Shown here in pieces: positions 36,011 through 45,425 of a stretch of 64,000 nt of DNA. Under the pieces are notes generated by a model that was not told where the DNA came from, searched no databases, and saw only the letters and a list, made by a program, of their open reading frames with translations. Positions within the stretch are counted from its first letter, which is position 1, and each line of letters begins with the position of its first letter. Position numbers and translations under genes: made by a program. Origin of the DNA: Paludibacteraceae bacterium (lineage in GTDB: Bacteria > Bacteroidota > Bacteroidia > Bacteroidales > Paludibacteraceae); contig JAFYMG010000013.1 of the NCBI GenBank assembly GCA_017556705.1, positions 1 to 64,000 on the forward strand, in the 5' to 3' direction.

Positions 36011-36568
36011 ATAGCAAATCCACAAAAAGGTCCACAACAACGTCGTGGCCGCGTAGAAAAAGAAATGCCCAACCGCATCAATGATGCGATTCGTGGTGTC
36101 AAAGAAGTTCGCCTTGTAGGCGATAATGTAGAGCAAGGTATCTATTCGTATGAAGCAGCGATGCGCATGGCGGATGATATGAACTTGGACTTAGTAGAAA
36201 TCTCACCAAACGCTGCGCCACCTGTGTGCCGTATTTTGGATTACCAGAAATTCCTCTACCAAAAGAAACGCAAAGAGAAAGAGATCAAAGCGAATTCTGC
36301 GAAAGTGGTTATCAAAGAGATTCGTTTCGGACCTCAAACCGATGAGCACGATTACAACTTCAAGCTCAAGCACGCGCAAGAGTTCTTGAAGGATGGCAAC
36401 AAAGTGAAGGCTTACGTATTCTTCCGCGGACGTAGTATCTTGTTCAAGGATCAAGGAGAATTGCTGCTCGCGCGTTTTGCAAACGACCTTGAGGACTACG
36501 GAAAAGTAGAGGCTATGCCAAAATTGGAAGGCAAGCGCATGATTGTTAACATCGCTCCTAAAAAGTAA
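36011..36568 (+). CDS. infC: Translation initiation factor IF-3, probable AUA start
   Basis: 185-residue factor that binds 30S subunits and polices start-codon choice. The conserved N-domain [16 protein letters not shown], the linker rich in K and R, and C-domain [41 protein letters not shown] are clear. Between the in-frame TAG at 35996 and the first ATG at 36065 there is no ATG, GTG or TTG; coding-like sequence ([17 protein letters not shown]) starts at ATA 36011 behind a strong Shine-Dalgarno. A non-canonical infC start lets IF-3 repress itself in Escherichia coli (AUU). Beginning at 36065 would give a shorter, less typical protein. Confidence 0.9.
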   Translation: MANPQKGPQQRRGRVEKEMPNRINDAIRGVKEVRLVGDNVEQGIYSYEAAMRMADDMNLDLVEISPNAAPPVCRILDYQKFLYQKKRKEKEIKANSAKVVIKEIRFGPQTDEHDYNFKLKHAQEFLKDGNKVKAYVFFRGRSILFKDQGELLLARFANDLEDYGKVEAMPKLEGKRMIVNIAPKK

Positions 36569-36671
36569 ATATTAACTGCCAACTGTTAATTGTCAACTAC
36601 ATACAGTCGTAGGGCCACCAATGGCTGCCTGAGACTTAAAATCAATATTAACAATTTAAATTATTAACAAA

Positions 36672-36869
36672 ATGCCAAAGGTAAAGACTAATTCCGGTGC
36701 TAAAAAAAGATTCGCTCTTACCGGAACGGGCAAAATCAAGCGTAAACACGCTTACAAGAGTCACATTCTGACAAAGAAGACTAAAAAACAAAAACGCAAC
36801 TTGACTCACGTTGCATTGGTTGATTCAACAAACTTGCGCTCTGTTCGCGAAATGTTGGTTCTCCGTTAA
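36672..36869 (+). CDS. rpmI: 50S ribosomal protein L35
   Basis: 65 residues, highly basic, starting [20 protein letters not shown] and containing [14 protein letters not shown], the L35 signature. Second gene of the conserved infC-rpmI-rplT operon. The 103-bp spacer from infC holds GGCcaccaatGGC and degenerate AACTG words, which may fold in the leader. Confidence 0.97.
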   Translation: MPKVKTNSGAKKRFALTGTGKIKRKHAYKSHILTKKTKKQKRNLTHVALVDSTNLRSVREMLVLR

Positions 36870-36904
36870 TCATTAACCACCAAATTTATTAAATTAGTAA
36901 AACT

Positions 36905-37258
36905 ATGCCAAGATCAGTCAATCACGTTGCTTCGCGCAACCGTCGTAAGAAGATTTTGAGCCTCACACGAGGCAATTTTGGTGGCCGTGCAAACGTTTGG
37001 ACAGTTGCCAAAAACACTTGGGAGAAAGGTCTCCAGTACGCTTATCGCGATCGTAAGAACAAAAAACGCACCTTCCGTGCTCTCTGGATCCAACGTATCA
37101 ACGCTGCTGCGCGTCTCGAGGGTCTCAGCTACAGCCAACTCATGGGTGCGTTGAAGAAAGCTGGTATCGAAATCAACCGCAAGGTCCTCGCAGACTTGGC
37201 GATGAACCAACCAGCTGCGTTCAAAGCTATCGTTGATCAAGCTAAGAAGTCTATCTAA
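36905..37258 (+). CDS. rplT: 50S ribosomal protein L20
   Basis: 117 residues, starting [20 protein letters not shown], with the L20 segment [27 protein letters not shown]20 nucleates 50S assembly and in many bacteria represses its own operon. Last gene of the operon, followed by a terminator. Confidence 0.98.
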   Translation: MPRSVNHVASRNRRKKILSLTRGNFGGRANVWTVAKNTWEKGLQYAYRDRKNKKRTFRALWIQRINAAARLEGLSYSQLMGALKKAGIEINRKVLADLAMNQPAAFKAIVDQAKKSI

Positions 37259-37277
37259 TTAGATGTGAACAAGAGTA

Positions 37278-37325
37278 AATAAGGTGTTTCTGCCCATAGG
37301 GTAAGGCACCTTATTCACTTTTTTT
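37278..37325 (+). terminator. Terminator after rplT
   Basis: 9-bp arms AATAAGGTG and CACCTTATT enclosing a loop with a smaller GCCCatagGGT hairpin, followed by CACTTTTTTT. Confidence 0.78.
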
Positions 37326-37357
37326 GGAAATGAGGAAATTAGCTTTCCTTATTTATT

Positions 37358-37420
37358 TATGTATGCACGGGCGCATGCGCGCGCATACATACGCAAGATA
37401 CTATAAATCAAGACACTATA
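37358..37420 (+). repeat. Hairpin plus 15-bp tandem repeat upstream of the SGNH esterase
   Basis: A 9-bp stem TATGTATGC/GCATACATA (37358-37391) encloses the palindrome GCGCATGCGC and is followed by two copies of an ACTATAAATC word 15 bp apart. It sits directly before the ATG at 37426, where a leader structure could matter. Confidence 0.6.
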
Positions 37421-37425
37421 AATCT

Positions 37426-38631
37426 ATGAAACACTTGAATCTTTGGATGTTGCTGATCGCACTTTCTGCAACATTGGCTGTATCTGCGGATCCATTGGAT
37501 GGCTTCCGCTACGAGGATGCTACCAATTTCCGTATCATCAACAAGGGTTGGGAAAACACCTCCGAACCTTACACACGTTTGCCTCAGGCATACATGGACA
37601 GTTGCCGCAAAGACCAACAATGGTTGTACGACCATTCTTCTGGTATTGCGGTGCGTTTTGCTTCTAATAGTAAGCGTATCGCTGCTCAATGGAATTTGAA
37701 AAACAATTTCCACATGCAGCACATGGCGATGACTGGTATCAAAGGTACTGACCTCTATACTCTTAATCAACAAACTGGCAAGTGGGAGTATGTCAATACC
37801 GCTCGTCCACAAGAGAAGAATTTTAAAGCTGACTCTATCCAATCTAAACTTTATGTGGAGAATTTGGATGGTGAGATGCACGAATATATGATTTACCTGC
37901 CACTCTACGATGGTATCAACTGGTTGCAGATTGGTGTGGACTCCACAGCTGAGCTTACACAACCTCAGGTAGATAACCCACGTTCAATGGGTAAGATTGT
38001 CCTCTATGGTACTAGTATTCAGCAAGGTGGTTGTGCCAGCCGTACGGGTATGGTGCCTAGTGCAATGATTCAACGCGACTTCAACCTGGAGTGCGTGAAT
38101 ATTGCTACATCGGGTCAAGCACGCATGGATTTCTATATCGCTGAGGCGATGGCAAGCATCGAGGATGCTATCTGCTATGTGGTAGATCCTGTACCTAACT
38201 GCACAAAAGATCGCTGTGACACTGCTACTTACGACTTTATCAAGATTTTGCGTACACTCCGTCCTGAGGTGCCAATCGTGATGGTGGAGGGTCTGATGTA
38301 TCCTTATACTCGCCACGATAGTTATTTGGCTGAGTACTTGCCACAAAAGAATGAGTGCTTCCGTCGCGGCTTTGACCAACACGTGGCAGAGAATCCAAAA
38401 GGCATGTACTACATGACCCACGAGGGACAAACAGGTCCTGAGATGGAGGGTACTGTGGATGGTGTACACTTGACCGATTATGGGTTCCGCGCATATGCCG
38501 ATTTGCTTGAGGTGAAGATCAAAGAGGCATTGGATGATACTGGGGTAGAGTATAACCTTGCTCCTTCATACAATATCGTTCGCCCAATGACATTCTGGGA
38601 GCGACTTGTTTATTTGTTTAAAGGCAATTAA
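37426..38631 (+). CDS. SGNH/GDSL hydrolase with N-terminal GxDLY domain
   Basis: 401 residues, secreted (signal peptide LWMLLIALSATLAVSA). The N-terminal jellyroll carries the GxDLY motif (GIKGTDLYTL, about 105) of SGNH-associated domains. The hydrolase part starts at VLYGTSIQQGGCASRTGM, where Ser in GTS is the nucleophile, and ends with GVHLTDYGF holding the catalytic Asp/His pair with the usual spacing. Such enzymes deacylate carbohydrates or other esters. It precedes the TonB receptor by 23 bp and is probably in the same operon. Start at 37426 chosen for the signal peptide; the frame extends 34 codons upstream through a hairpin. Confidence 0.85.
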   Translation: MKHLNLWMLLIALSATLAVSADPLDGFRYEDATNFRIINKGWENTSEPYTRLPQAYMDSCRKDQQWLYDHSSGIAVRFASNSKRIAAQWNLKNNFHMQHMAMTGIKGTDLYTLNQQTGKWEYVNTARPQEKNFKADSIQSKLYVENLDGEMHEYMIYLPLYDGINWLQIGVDSTAELTQPQVDNPRSMGKIVLYGTSIQQGGCASRTGMVPSAMIQRDFNLECVNIATSGQARMDFYIAEAMASIEDAICYVVDPVPNCTKDRCDTATYDFIKILRTLRPEVPIVMVEGLMYPYTRHDSYLAEYLPQKNECFRRGFDQHVAENPKGMYYMTHEGQTGPEMEGTVDGVHLTDYGFRAYADLLEVKIKEALDDTGVEYNLAPSYNIVRPMTFWERLVYLFKGN

Positions 38632-38654
38632 TTTAATCAATAATATTAATCATT

Positions 38655-41369
38655 ATGAAGAAAGTACTATTATTTCTTTTCTGTGCAATGGCTTCTGTAG
38701 CTCTTTCTGCGCAAACCATCAGTGGTACTGTTATTGATGCTGAAAATAGCGAACCGCTGATTGGTGTTTCTATTCTTGAAGTCGGTACAACCAATGGCGT
38801 TATTACTGACTTTGATGGTAATTTTAGTCTAACTGTACAAGAAGGTGCCAAACTGCAACTTTCTTACGTAGGTTATGAAACGCAAGAAATTAATGTTAGT
38901 AAAAAAACTAATCTTGGAACTATTGAACTCAAACCAGAAGCTGTTGGTTTGGAGGATGTCACTATCGTTGGACAAATAGCTCGTCAACAAGTTACACCAG
39001 TTGCAGTTAGTCAAGTTACTGCTCTCGAAATTGAAGAGCGACTTGGTGGACAAGAGTTTACCGATATCCTCAAGAATACTCCTGGTGTACACGCTAATGG
39101 TAATGGCGGTGGCTGGGGCGACTCCGAGATCTGGATGCGTGGTTTCGACAATACCAATATTGCTACGATGGTCAATGGTGTGCCAATGAACGACATGGAG
39201 AATGGTACATTATATTGGTCCAACTGGCAGGGACTGAGCGACGTTACATCCGTTATGCAAACACAACGTGGTATGGGTGCTTCTAAAATTTCTGCACCTT
39301 CTGTAGGCGGAACTATCAATATCGTTACTAAAGGTATTGATGCCAAACATGGCGGTAATATCGCATACTCTATGGGTAATGATGGCTCAAACAAAATATC
39401 TTTTGGTATCTCCACGGGTTTGATGGCGAATGGATGGGCAATCACTGTTCAAGGTTCGCGTAGTTGGGGTGATGGATATATCCAAGGTACAAGTTATGAG
39501 GGATATAGCTACTTTGCTAGCATCGCCAAACGTATCAATGAGCAGCACCAAATCTCTTTGACTGGTTTTGGTGCCCCACAGTGGCACTGGAAACGTCCTT
39601 CGGGCTCATCAGGCGCACTCACGTTAGCAGAGTGGAACAATGTAAAAAAGTATATGAAAGATGGCATGGACTACCGACGTTACAACCCATCTTATGGCTA
39701 TGCTAATGATGGTACACAGAAGGGTACTAACTTCAATCACTATCACAAACCACAAATCTCGCTTAACCATGTATGGCAAATTGATTATAAGTCATCTTTG
39801 TCAACAGCGCTCTACACTTCTATCGGTCGTGGTGGAGGTGGTACAGCAGAGGCAAGCCCATATTCGTCTTATAGTTATAGCGACTTAAATAAAGGAGCAA
39901 ACTATGGTGTTATCACCACAACCTTCCGTCGAGAGGATGGTACTTTCGACTACGGTGCGGTAGAAGATATAAATGCAGCTTCGACTAGTGGCTCTGAACT
40001 TGTCATTTGCGACAATAGAAACTATCACAACTGGTACGGACTCGTTTCTACCTATAATAATAAGTTCTTAAATGAGGCTATTGATTTTACTGCAGGTCTG
40101 GATGTCCGCTACTATCAAGGTATCCACACTGCCGTTATTACTGATCTTATGGGTGGTGACTATTTTATTGATGCAAGCCGTGGCAGTGTTGTCGCAGAGA
40201 ATAATATCTTGGCAGCGAATAGCGCATGGAAGTATGAAAAACTTAACGTAGGTGATATCGCATACCGCGATTATACAGGACACGTGATGCAAGAAGGTGT
40301 TTTCGCTACTGTAGAGTATATCTCTCAACATTGGACTGCTTTCTTAAATGGTTCGTTTAATATTACAACTGATTGGCGTGAAGACCGATTCTACTACGAC
40401 GAAGCACACCGACTATCAGAGAAAGTTACTTTCTATGGTGGAACAGTCAAGGGCGGTGTCAACTATATCGTCAATCCAAATCACAATGTATTCGTTAACG
40501 CAGGATTTATTAGCCGTGCACCGAAATTCACAGGAGCATTCATGTCATCTACTACATCACATATGTTAAACAAGGATGTTAAGAATGAGAAAATCGCATC
40601 CGTCGAATTAGGATATGGTTTCCATAATGAGTATGTGAATTTAGTATTCAATGGATACTACACGCGTTGGATAGACAAAACAATGTCTTATTATACAGAT
40701 CTTGCAACGCAAGAAACAGGTTTTGTCAATATGAATGGCGTAGGAGCACAGCACATGGGACTTGAGCTCGAATTGAAAGCACGTCCTACCAAATGGCTGG
40801 AAATCAATGCTATGTTATCGCTGGGTGATTGGCGTTGGAAGGGTAAAGACGTTATTGGTTACCTCTTTGATGAGCATGGTAATCCTGTGAATGAACAAGG
40901 AACAATCACGGAAATGGCTTCGCCTGAACATACATGGGCTAAAATTAATGTAGAGAATGTGCAAGTTGGTGGCCAAGCGCAAACAACGGCAGCGTTGGGA
41001 TTGCTTTTCAAACCATTTAAGGGATTCCGTATAGGTGGTGAATATACATTGTTTGATCGTAACTACTCGTACTACTCTTTCTCTGGCTCTAACCTTGCTA
41101 TTGGCAAGACAATGAATATTGTTGAACCTTACAAATGCCCTATAGGAGGACAGTTTGATGTTCGCGCAAGCTATTCTTTCAAGATAGGTGAGGTGGTACG
41201 TGCTACATTATCAGGAAATGTTACCAACCTGCTTGACCAATACTACATTGATAAAGCGTGGTCTGCACAAACAGTTACTCAAAACGTTGCAGAGAATACC
41301 AAAGACAATGTCTATTTCTTCTATAGTAAAGGAAGACAATGGAATATTCGTCTTAAATTAACCTTCTAA
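38655..41369 (+). CDS. TonB-dependent outer-membrane receptor
   Basis: 904 residues. Signal peptide (LLFLFCAMASVALSA), then a CarboxypepD_reg-like domain (ISGTVIDAENSEPLIGVSI to about 95), a plug domain (about 110-230: LKNTPGVHANGNGGG, WMRGFDNTNIATMVNGVPMN) and a 22-strand-type barrel ending in RQWNIRLKLTF. It takes up a ligand with energy from TonB; not a typical SusC (no SusD partner follows). The next two genes encode a lipoprotein and an OB-fold protein, which probably act on the same ligand. Confidence 0.92.
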   Translation: MKKVLLFLFCAMASVALSAQTISGTVIDAENSEPLIGVSILEVGTTNGVITDFDGNFSLTVQEGAKLQLSYVGYETQEINVSKKTNLGTIELKPEAVGLEDVTIVGQIARQQVTPVAVSQVTALEIEERLGGQEFTDILKNTPGVHANGNGGGWGDSEIWMRGFDNTNIATMVNGVPMNDMENGTLYWSNWQGLSDVTSVMQTQRGMGASKISAPSVGGTINIVTKGIDAKHGGNIAYSMGNDGSNKISFGISTGLMANGWAITVQGSRSWGDGYIQGTSYEGYSYFASIAKRINEQHQISLTGFGAPQWHWKRPSGSSGALTLAEWNNVKKYMKDGMDYRRYNPSYGYANDGTQKGTNFNHYHKPQISLNHVWQIDYKSSLSTALYTSIGRGGGGTAEASPYSSYSYSDLNKGANYGVITTTFRREDGTFDYGAVEDINAASTSGSELVICDNRNYHNWYGLVSTYNNKFLNEAIDFTAGLDVRYYQGIHTAVITDLMGGDYFIDASRGSVVAENNILAANSAWKYEKLNVGDIAYRDYTGHVMQEGVFATVEYISQHWTAFLNGSFNITTDWREDRFYYDEAHRLSEKVTFYGGTVKGGVNYIVNPNHNVFVNAGFISRAPKFTGAFMSSTTSHMLNKDVKNEKIASVELGYGFHNEYVNLVFNGYYTRWIDKTMSYYTDLATQETGFVNMNGVGAQHMGLELELKARPTKWLEINAMLSLGDWRWKGKDVIGYLFDEHGNPVNEQGTITEMASPEHTWAKINVENVQVGGQAQTTAALGLLFKPFKGFRIGGEYTLFDRNYSYYSFSGSNLAIGKTMNIVEPYKCPIGGQFDVRASYSFKIGEVVRATLSGNVTNLLDQYYIDKAWSAQTVTQNVAENTKDNVYFFYSKGRQWNIRLKLTF

Positions 41370-41411
41370 TAGGATGTGGTTTTATCGTGTAACAATTAAA
41401 TTTATCGACTT

Positions 41412-43196
41412 ATGAAAAAGATACAATATATTTTCTTTGTTCTCTGTGGTCTTGGTGCTGTTTCTTGCAGCAACTATTTTGATGAACATCTATTGGGCAA
41501 TGTGGATCCTTCTGTCACCGACATTCGACCAAACATGACATACGAACTCACCGAGAACGACTATGCAAAAATCGCCAAACTACAAGTGAATATAGATTCT
41601 GCTACATTGCATGGAGAACAAGCACTAGAAGAATTGGCAGCTATTGGTACCGAGAAAGCATTTACCGAAACAGCTTCTGCCGACATGTATGTTCCTGCAC
41701 TTATGCAGAACTTGTTCCCTTATCTTGATAATGGTACCTTCTGCGATGTGACCTATCGCTATCGCGAAGGGAAATCTGTACGCGTACAACCATTTACTAC
41801 TGCTACGGGATATACGCTAGAAACAAAAGACTACGAAGCTATTTGGCAAAAAAGAGGTATAGAATACTTAACACCCGCGACTGCAGATTCTGTTGATGCA
41901 TTCCTCAAAACTTTGATTCCTACTGCTAAGATTGGTAAAATCGTAGTGTTGAGTTACAACTATTCAGCTAATGAACCAGAAGCTTCTGAGGGAAGCGAAA
42001 TGTTGCCATATGCATTACCCCTAAGTCAATTTATGGAATTTCCAGACGATAAGGAACATGTGTTCTATGGCGTAGTAGGTACAATCAAATCAAAGACTTA
42101 TGGTAGATTCTACCTCGTGGACGGACAAGATTCTGTATATGTATATGAATTGGCAGATGAAGAAGGGAATAACAAAATATGGAAATCTTTGGGCATTGAA
42201 AAAGGTGACTCAATCCGTGTTCGTGGTTTCTATAATGCAGAGAAAGAGCAGATTGTCAATGCTGTATATGTCAGCCACTCGCCCGCTTCTCTTCCTGCGA
42301 GAGCGCCACGCTATGCTGCTAACAATAAGCAGATTAATAAAGTAAACACCATATATCAACTTACAGACGAAGGATGGGTTCTTTACACCAATGAAGATCT
42401 TAAAGTTGCGGAAGCGTTGCCACAACATGTGTATGAAGCGGTTGATGAGACAGCTATATCTGACACTAAAACAATTGAGAAGTACTTGCGTATAGCTTAC
42501 CCTTATGCAAAAGAGGATGATATCTACCTCATCGCTTACCGTGGAGTAAACGGTATGACAGCCGATGAGTGGATATACGATGGAAATGACTTTGTTCTTA
42601 CTACGGGATATATCAATGAGGTGATGTCTTTCCAAGTTAAAAACGATATTTGGATAGCCAATATATCTACCTATTTGCAAACTAAATTCGTTGGTGAGGG
42701 TGTTGGTAAGTTCATTATGCAGAATGTCGAATTAGACGGACTATCCTACGTGTGGCGCTACCAAGCACTATATGGTATGACTGCTTCTGGATATGTGTCA
42801 GGTGCTGCTCATAAAGTGGATGGATGGCTTATATCACCTAAAATCAAACTCAAAAAAGCTAAACAACCACAAATGACATATGACAATGCACTCAAGTTTG
42901 GTAATGCGACTGATAATCCAAAATGGTTATCTGTGATGATTACTACAAATTGGACAGGAGATGTCACTACTTCCGAATGGACAAAACTGCCATTCCCAGA
43001 GGAATTGCCTCCAGGAACTGACTGGGTATTCCGTCCATCAGGTGTATTTGACCTCTCTGCTTATAATGGACAAACTGTCGTGATAGCATTCCGATACGAT
43101 ACCAGGGTTGAGGGAACAGATTTGACCTCCGTACCAACGTGGGAGATACAAAATCTTTTAATCGCTGAACCCGAAGAAGTAACAATAGCGAAATAA
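41412..43196 (+). CDS. Large surface lipoprotein with OB-fold/DUF5689-like and jellyroll domains
   Basis: 594 residues. Lipoprotein signal FFVLCGLGAVSC (lipid on the Cys before SNYFDEH). The middle (about 210-300: FYGVVGTIKSKTYGRFYLVDG, VYVYELAD, GDSIRVRGFYN) is OB-fold-like. The C-terminal 200 residues (GWLISPKIKL, YDNALKFG, VVIAFRYDT, WEIQNLLIAEP) form a choice-of-anchor J-like jellyroll, as in the 34.7-kb lipoprotein. Follows the TonB receptor by 42 bp and probably presents ligand to it. Confidence 0.75.
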   Translation: MKKIQYIFFVLCGLGAVSCSNYFDEHLLGNVDPSVTDIRPNMTYELTENDYAKIAKLQVNIDSATLHGEQALEELAAIGTEKAFTETASADMYVPALMQNLFPYLDNGTFCDVTYRYREGKSVRVQPFTTATGYTLETKDYEAIWQKRGIEYLTPATADSVDAFLKTLIPTAKIGKIVVLSYNYSANEPEASEGSEMLPYALPLSQFMEFPDDKEHVFYGVVGTIKSKTYGRFYLVDGQDSVYVYELADEEGNNKIWKSLGIEKGDSIRVRGFYNAEKEQIVNAVYVSHSPASLPARAPRYAANNKQINKVNTIYQLTDEGWVLYTNEDLKVAEALPQHVYEAVDETAISDTKTIEKYLRIAYPYAKEDDIYLIAYRGVNGMTADEWIYDGNDFVLTTGYINEVMSFQVKNDIWIANISTYLQTKFVGEGVGKFIMQNVELDGLSYVWRYQALYGMTASGYVSGAAHKVDGWLISPKIKLKKAKQPQMTYDNALKFGNATDNPKWLSVMITTNWTGDVTTSEWTKLPFPEELPPGTDWVFRPSGVFDLSAYNGQTVVIAFRYDTRVEGTDLTSVPTWEIQNLLIAEPEEVTIAK

Positions 43197-43230
43197 TAAC
43201 AATTTATTAACATACTAAATTTTTAGAACA

Positions 43231-44418
43231 ATGAAGAAATTTTATTTGATGGCTGCTTTTGCATTCGCGGCATTAACAATGAATGCTGAAATCAAAGAAA
43301 TGACTTGCGCTGAGGCTGCAGCTGCGGCTTTAGAGTTGGGTGAGAACGAAACCGGTACTGATACTGTAGCTGTTATTGGTTACATTACTAATACCAGTGG
43401 TGAGATTAGCCGTAACCAACAAACCTTCTACATGGACGATGTGAAAGGTTCTGGTCTAAAGACATTCCAAGCATATTGGGCAAATGTTCCTGACCCAGAG
43501 AAACCACTCAACGTAGGTGAAAAAGTGATGTTAAAAGGTCTGCTCCTACACTATGTAAGTAGCAAAGGTGTACACCAAGCAGAAATTAAGAACGGCGATG
43601 TAGTGGTATTGGAATCTGTAGAAGTATCATTTGATACCATACCTGTAGATGCGTGCGAGGCTATCGAAGAAGGACTAGCACTTAATAACGATGAATATAC
43701 TGATGACTATTTCGCAGTTACTGGTATTGTGGCAAATCAACCTACAGTCAATTCGTATTCACAAATAACCTTTAACCTTGAGTGCGAAACTGCTACGGCT
43801 ATCTTCAAGGCATACAACTGTGCATATACCGATTCTATTGCTCTTGGCGACAAAGTGCTTGTAACGGGTAAACTCTACAACTACAATGGTACTATTGAAA
43901 TTAAAAATGGTAAGGTAGAGTTCTTATCTGCTGGTGATGTTGTTATTGATACTATTCCTGTTACTGTAGCGGAGGCTGTAACTGTTGGTAAGGCTTTAGA
44001 GAAAGGTGCTGAAACTAAGGACGTTTACGTAATAACGGGTTATGTAGATTCTATCCAATCAGCATGGTCAGAGAGCTATGGTAACATTTCGTTCTATATG
44101 ACTGACGATATGGCTGTACATAACTACGACTTTTTGGCTTATCGAGTTAAGTGTGATGCTGAAACAGCAGCGAAGATCGTTCCTGGTGCTAAAGTTTCTG
44201 TTACTGCTTGTATCCAACACTATTATAAAGAGGCTACTGATGAATTACCAGAGAAAGACCTTGTTGAGACAACTTCTGGTGGTGTTCTCAAATTAATAAA
44301 TTCATCAGCTGTTGAGTCTGTTGAAGTGGAAATACCTGCAACCAAAGCAATCATCAATGGTCAACTCATCATCCGTAATGGTGACAAAGTATATAATGTA
44401 TTAGGTACAGAACTCTAA
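43231..44418 (+). CDS. Exported protein with three OB-fold-like repeats
   Basis: 395 residues. Signal peptide of 19 residues (AFAFAALTMNA), then three related domains at about 22-130, 135-235 and 240-355, each opening with a helix such as CAEAAAAALEL, followed by GYITNTSG or TGIVANQ, and closing EIKNGDVVVL or EIKNGKVEFL. The first closely resembles the N-terminal domain of the 48-kb nuclease (shared G-E-x-S-R-x-Q-Q-x-F). The last 25 residues (INGQLIIRNGDKVYNVLG) are a short C-terminal motif frequent in secreted Bacteroidales proteins. Function unknown; nucleic-acid binding is only a hypothesis. Confidence 0.72.
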   Translation: MKKFYLMAAFAFAALTMNAEIKEMTCAEAAAAALELGENETGTDTVAVIGYITNTSGEISRNQQTFYMDDVKGSGLKTFQAYWANVPDPEKPLNVGEKVMLKGLLLHYVSSKGVHQAEIKNGDVVVLESVEVSFDTIPVDACEAIEEGLALNNDEYTDDYFAVTGIVANQPTVNSYSQITFNLECETATAIFKAYNCAYTDSIALGDKVLVTGKLYNYNGTIEIKNGKVEFLSAGDVVIDTIPVTVAEAVTVGKALEKGAETKDVYVITGYVDSIQSAWSESYGNISFYMTDDMAVHNYDFLAYRVKCDAETAAKIVPGAKVSVTACIQHYYKEATDELPEKDLVETTSGGVLKLINSSAVESVEVEIPATKAIINGQLIIRNGDKVYNVLGTEL

Positions 44419-44446
44419 TCTAAGTTATTACTATAACTGATTATAT

Positions 44447-44486
44447 AAAAAATGAGCGTATCGGATCGATATGCTCATTTTTTTTT
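44447..44486 (+). terminator. Terminator closing the SGNH-TonB operon
   Basis: Stem AAAAAATGAGCgTATC paired with GATAtGCTCATTTTTT, followed by a long T-run. Confidence 0.9.
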
Positions 44487-44500
44487 GTCTTATTTTCCAG

Positions 44501-44528
44501 CCTACACCCTACACTCTACACCCTACAC
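44501..44528. repeat. Heptamer array CCTACAC
   Basis: Four consecutive 7-mers, consensus CCTACAC (44501, 44508, 44515, 44522), between the terminator and the dapA stop codon. Confidence 0.85.
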
Positions 44529-44535
44529 TTCAGCA

Positions 44536-44557
44536 ACCTTTGCGCTACCCTTGCGCT
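44536..44557 (-). repeat. 11-bp tandem repeat spanning the dapA stop codon
   Basis: Two copies of an 11-mer (ACCTTTGCGCT, ACCCTTGCGCT on the plus strand). The dapA C-terminus (ALAQG) and stop codon fall inside it. Confidence 0.65.
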
Positions 44558-45402
44558 AGTGCTCTGCGAATCACCATCTGCGTGTTGGCTGTACAGGGCA
44601 CCATAGGCAGACGTAGCACGTTCTTTATTATTCCCATCTCACTCAGCACCGTCTTGATGCCGCTTGGATTACCCTCTACAAACAATAGGTGTATTCGATG
44701 CCCCATCTTGCTTTGTGTAAACGTATCTTGTTGACTCACAATCTGTTGCATCTCTTTTGGCCACGCGTTACTTGCTACACTAATCAACCCATCTCCACCG
44801 GCTTTCATCATCTCGTATGCCAAATCGTCGTCGCCGCTGATTACTGCGAAGTCACCATGGGCAATATTCACTGTCTCCGTAAACTGCTCCACGCTATTGC
44901 ATGCCTCCTTGATACCCATAATCTTCTCAGGATGAGCATCGTAGATACGACGTGTAGTCTCTGGCAGGAGGTTTACTCCCGTGCGTTTGGGTACATTGTA
45001 TAAGATTACTGGCACAGGACTGGCTTCAGCCACAGCGCAGAAGTGCAAATATAATCCCTCTTGTTGTGGTCTGTTGTAATAGGGCGTTACCGATAATATC
45101 GCCGCAAAATGGGCTACCAACGTATCTTTCAATTCATTAATGCGCTCCACTACCGCTGCGGTACTATTGCCACCGATACCCAATACCAATGGCATACGTC
45201 CTGCCACTTGCTTCACCACAAAAGCAATGATCTCGTCTTGCTCTTTATGGGTGAGGGTAGGGACTTCGCTCGTGGTGCCTAACACCACCAAATAATCCGT
45301 ACCACCAGCCAATTGGTGTTCAATCAATGTGCTAAGTGCTTGAAAATCAATATTTCCTTCCTCTGTAAATGGAGTTATTAATGCCGTTCCTAATCCTTTC
45401 AT
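44545..45402 (-). CDS. dapA: 4-hydroxy-tetrahydrodipicolinate synthase
   Basis: 285-residue TIM-barrel enzyme condensing pyruvate with aspartate semialdehyde, the first committed step of lysine and diaminopimelate synthesis. LGTTSEVPTL (active-site threonines), TPYYNRPQQEGL (tyrosine) and the Schiff-base lysine in IMGIKEACNS (about 160) are visible, with ISGDDDLAYE for pyruvate binding. Last gene of a leftward run nuclease-ligA-DUF6913-dapA; the extreme C-terminus is encoded by an 11-bp repeat. Confidence 0.95.
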   Translation of the reverse strand: MKGLGTALITPFTEEGNIDFQALSTLIEHQLAGGTDYLVVLGTTSEVPTLTHKEQDEIIAFVVKQVAGRMPLVLGIGGNSTAAVVERINELKDTLVAHFAAILSVTPYYNRPQQEGLYLHFCAVAEASPVPVILYNVPKRTGVNLLPETTRRIYDAHPEKIMGIKEACNSVEQFTETVNIAHGDFAVISGDDDLAYEMMKAGGDGLISVASNAWPKEMQQIVSQQDTFTQSKMGHRIHLLFVEGNPSGIKTVLSEMGIIKNVLRLPMVPCTANTQMVIRRALAQG

Positions 45403-45404
45403 TC

Positions 45405-45425
45405 CTCTAAACTCTAAACCCTAAT
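45405..45425. repeat. Heptamer array CTCTAAA between dapA and the DUF6913 gene
   Basis: Three 7-mers, CTCTAAA, CTCTAAA and CCCTAAT, occupy almost the whole 23-bp spacer. Confidence 0.75.

Noticed and set aside
38655..43196. SusC/SusD pair (classical polysaccharide utilisation locus)
   Set aside because: The receptor lacks a following SusD-like lipoprotein; the next gene has OB-fold and jellyroll features, and no glycoside hydrolases are nearby.
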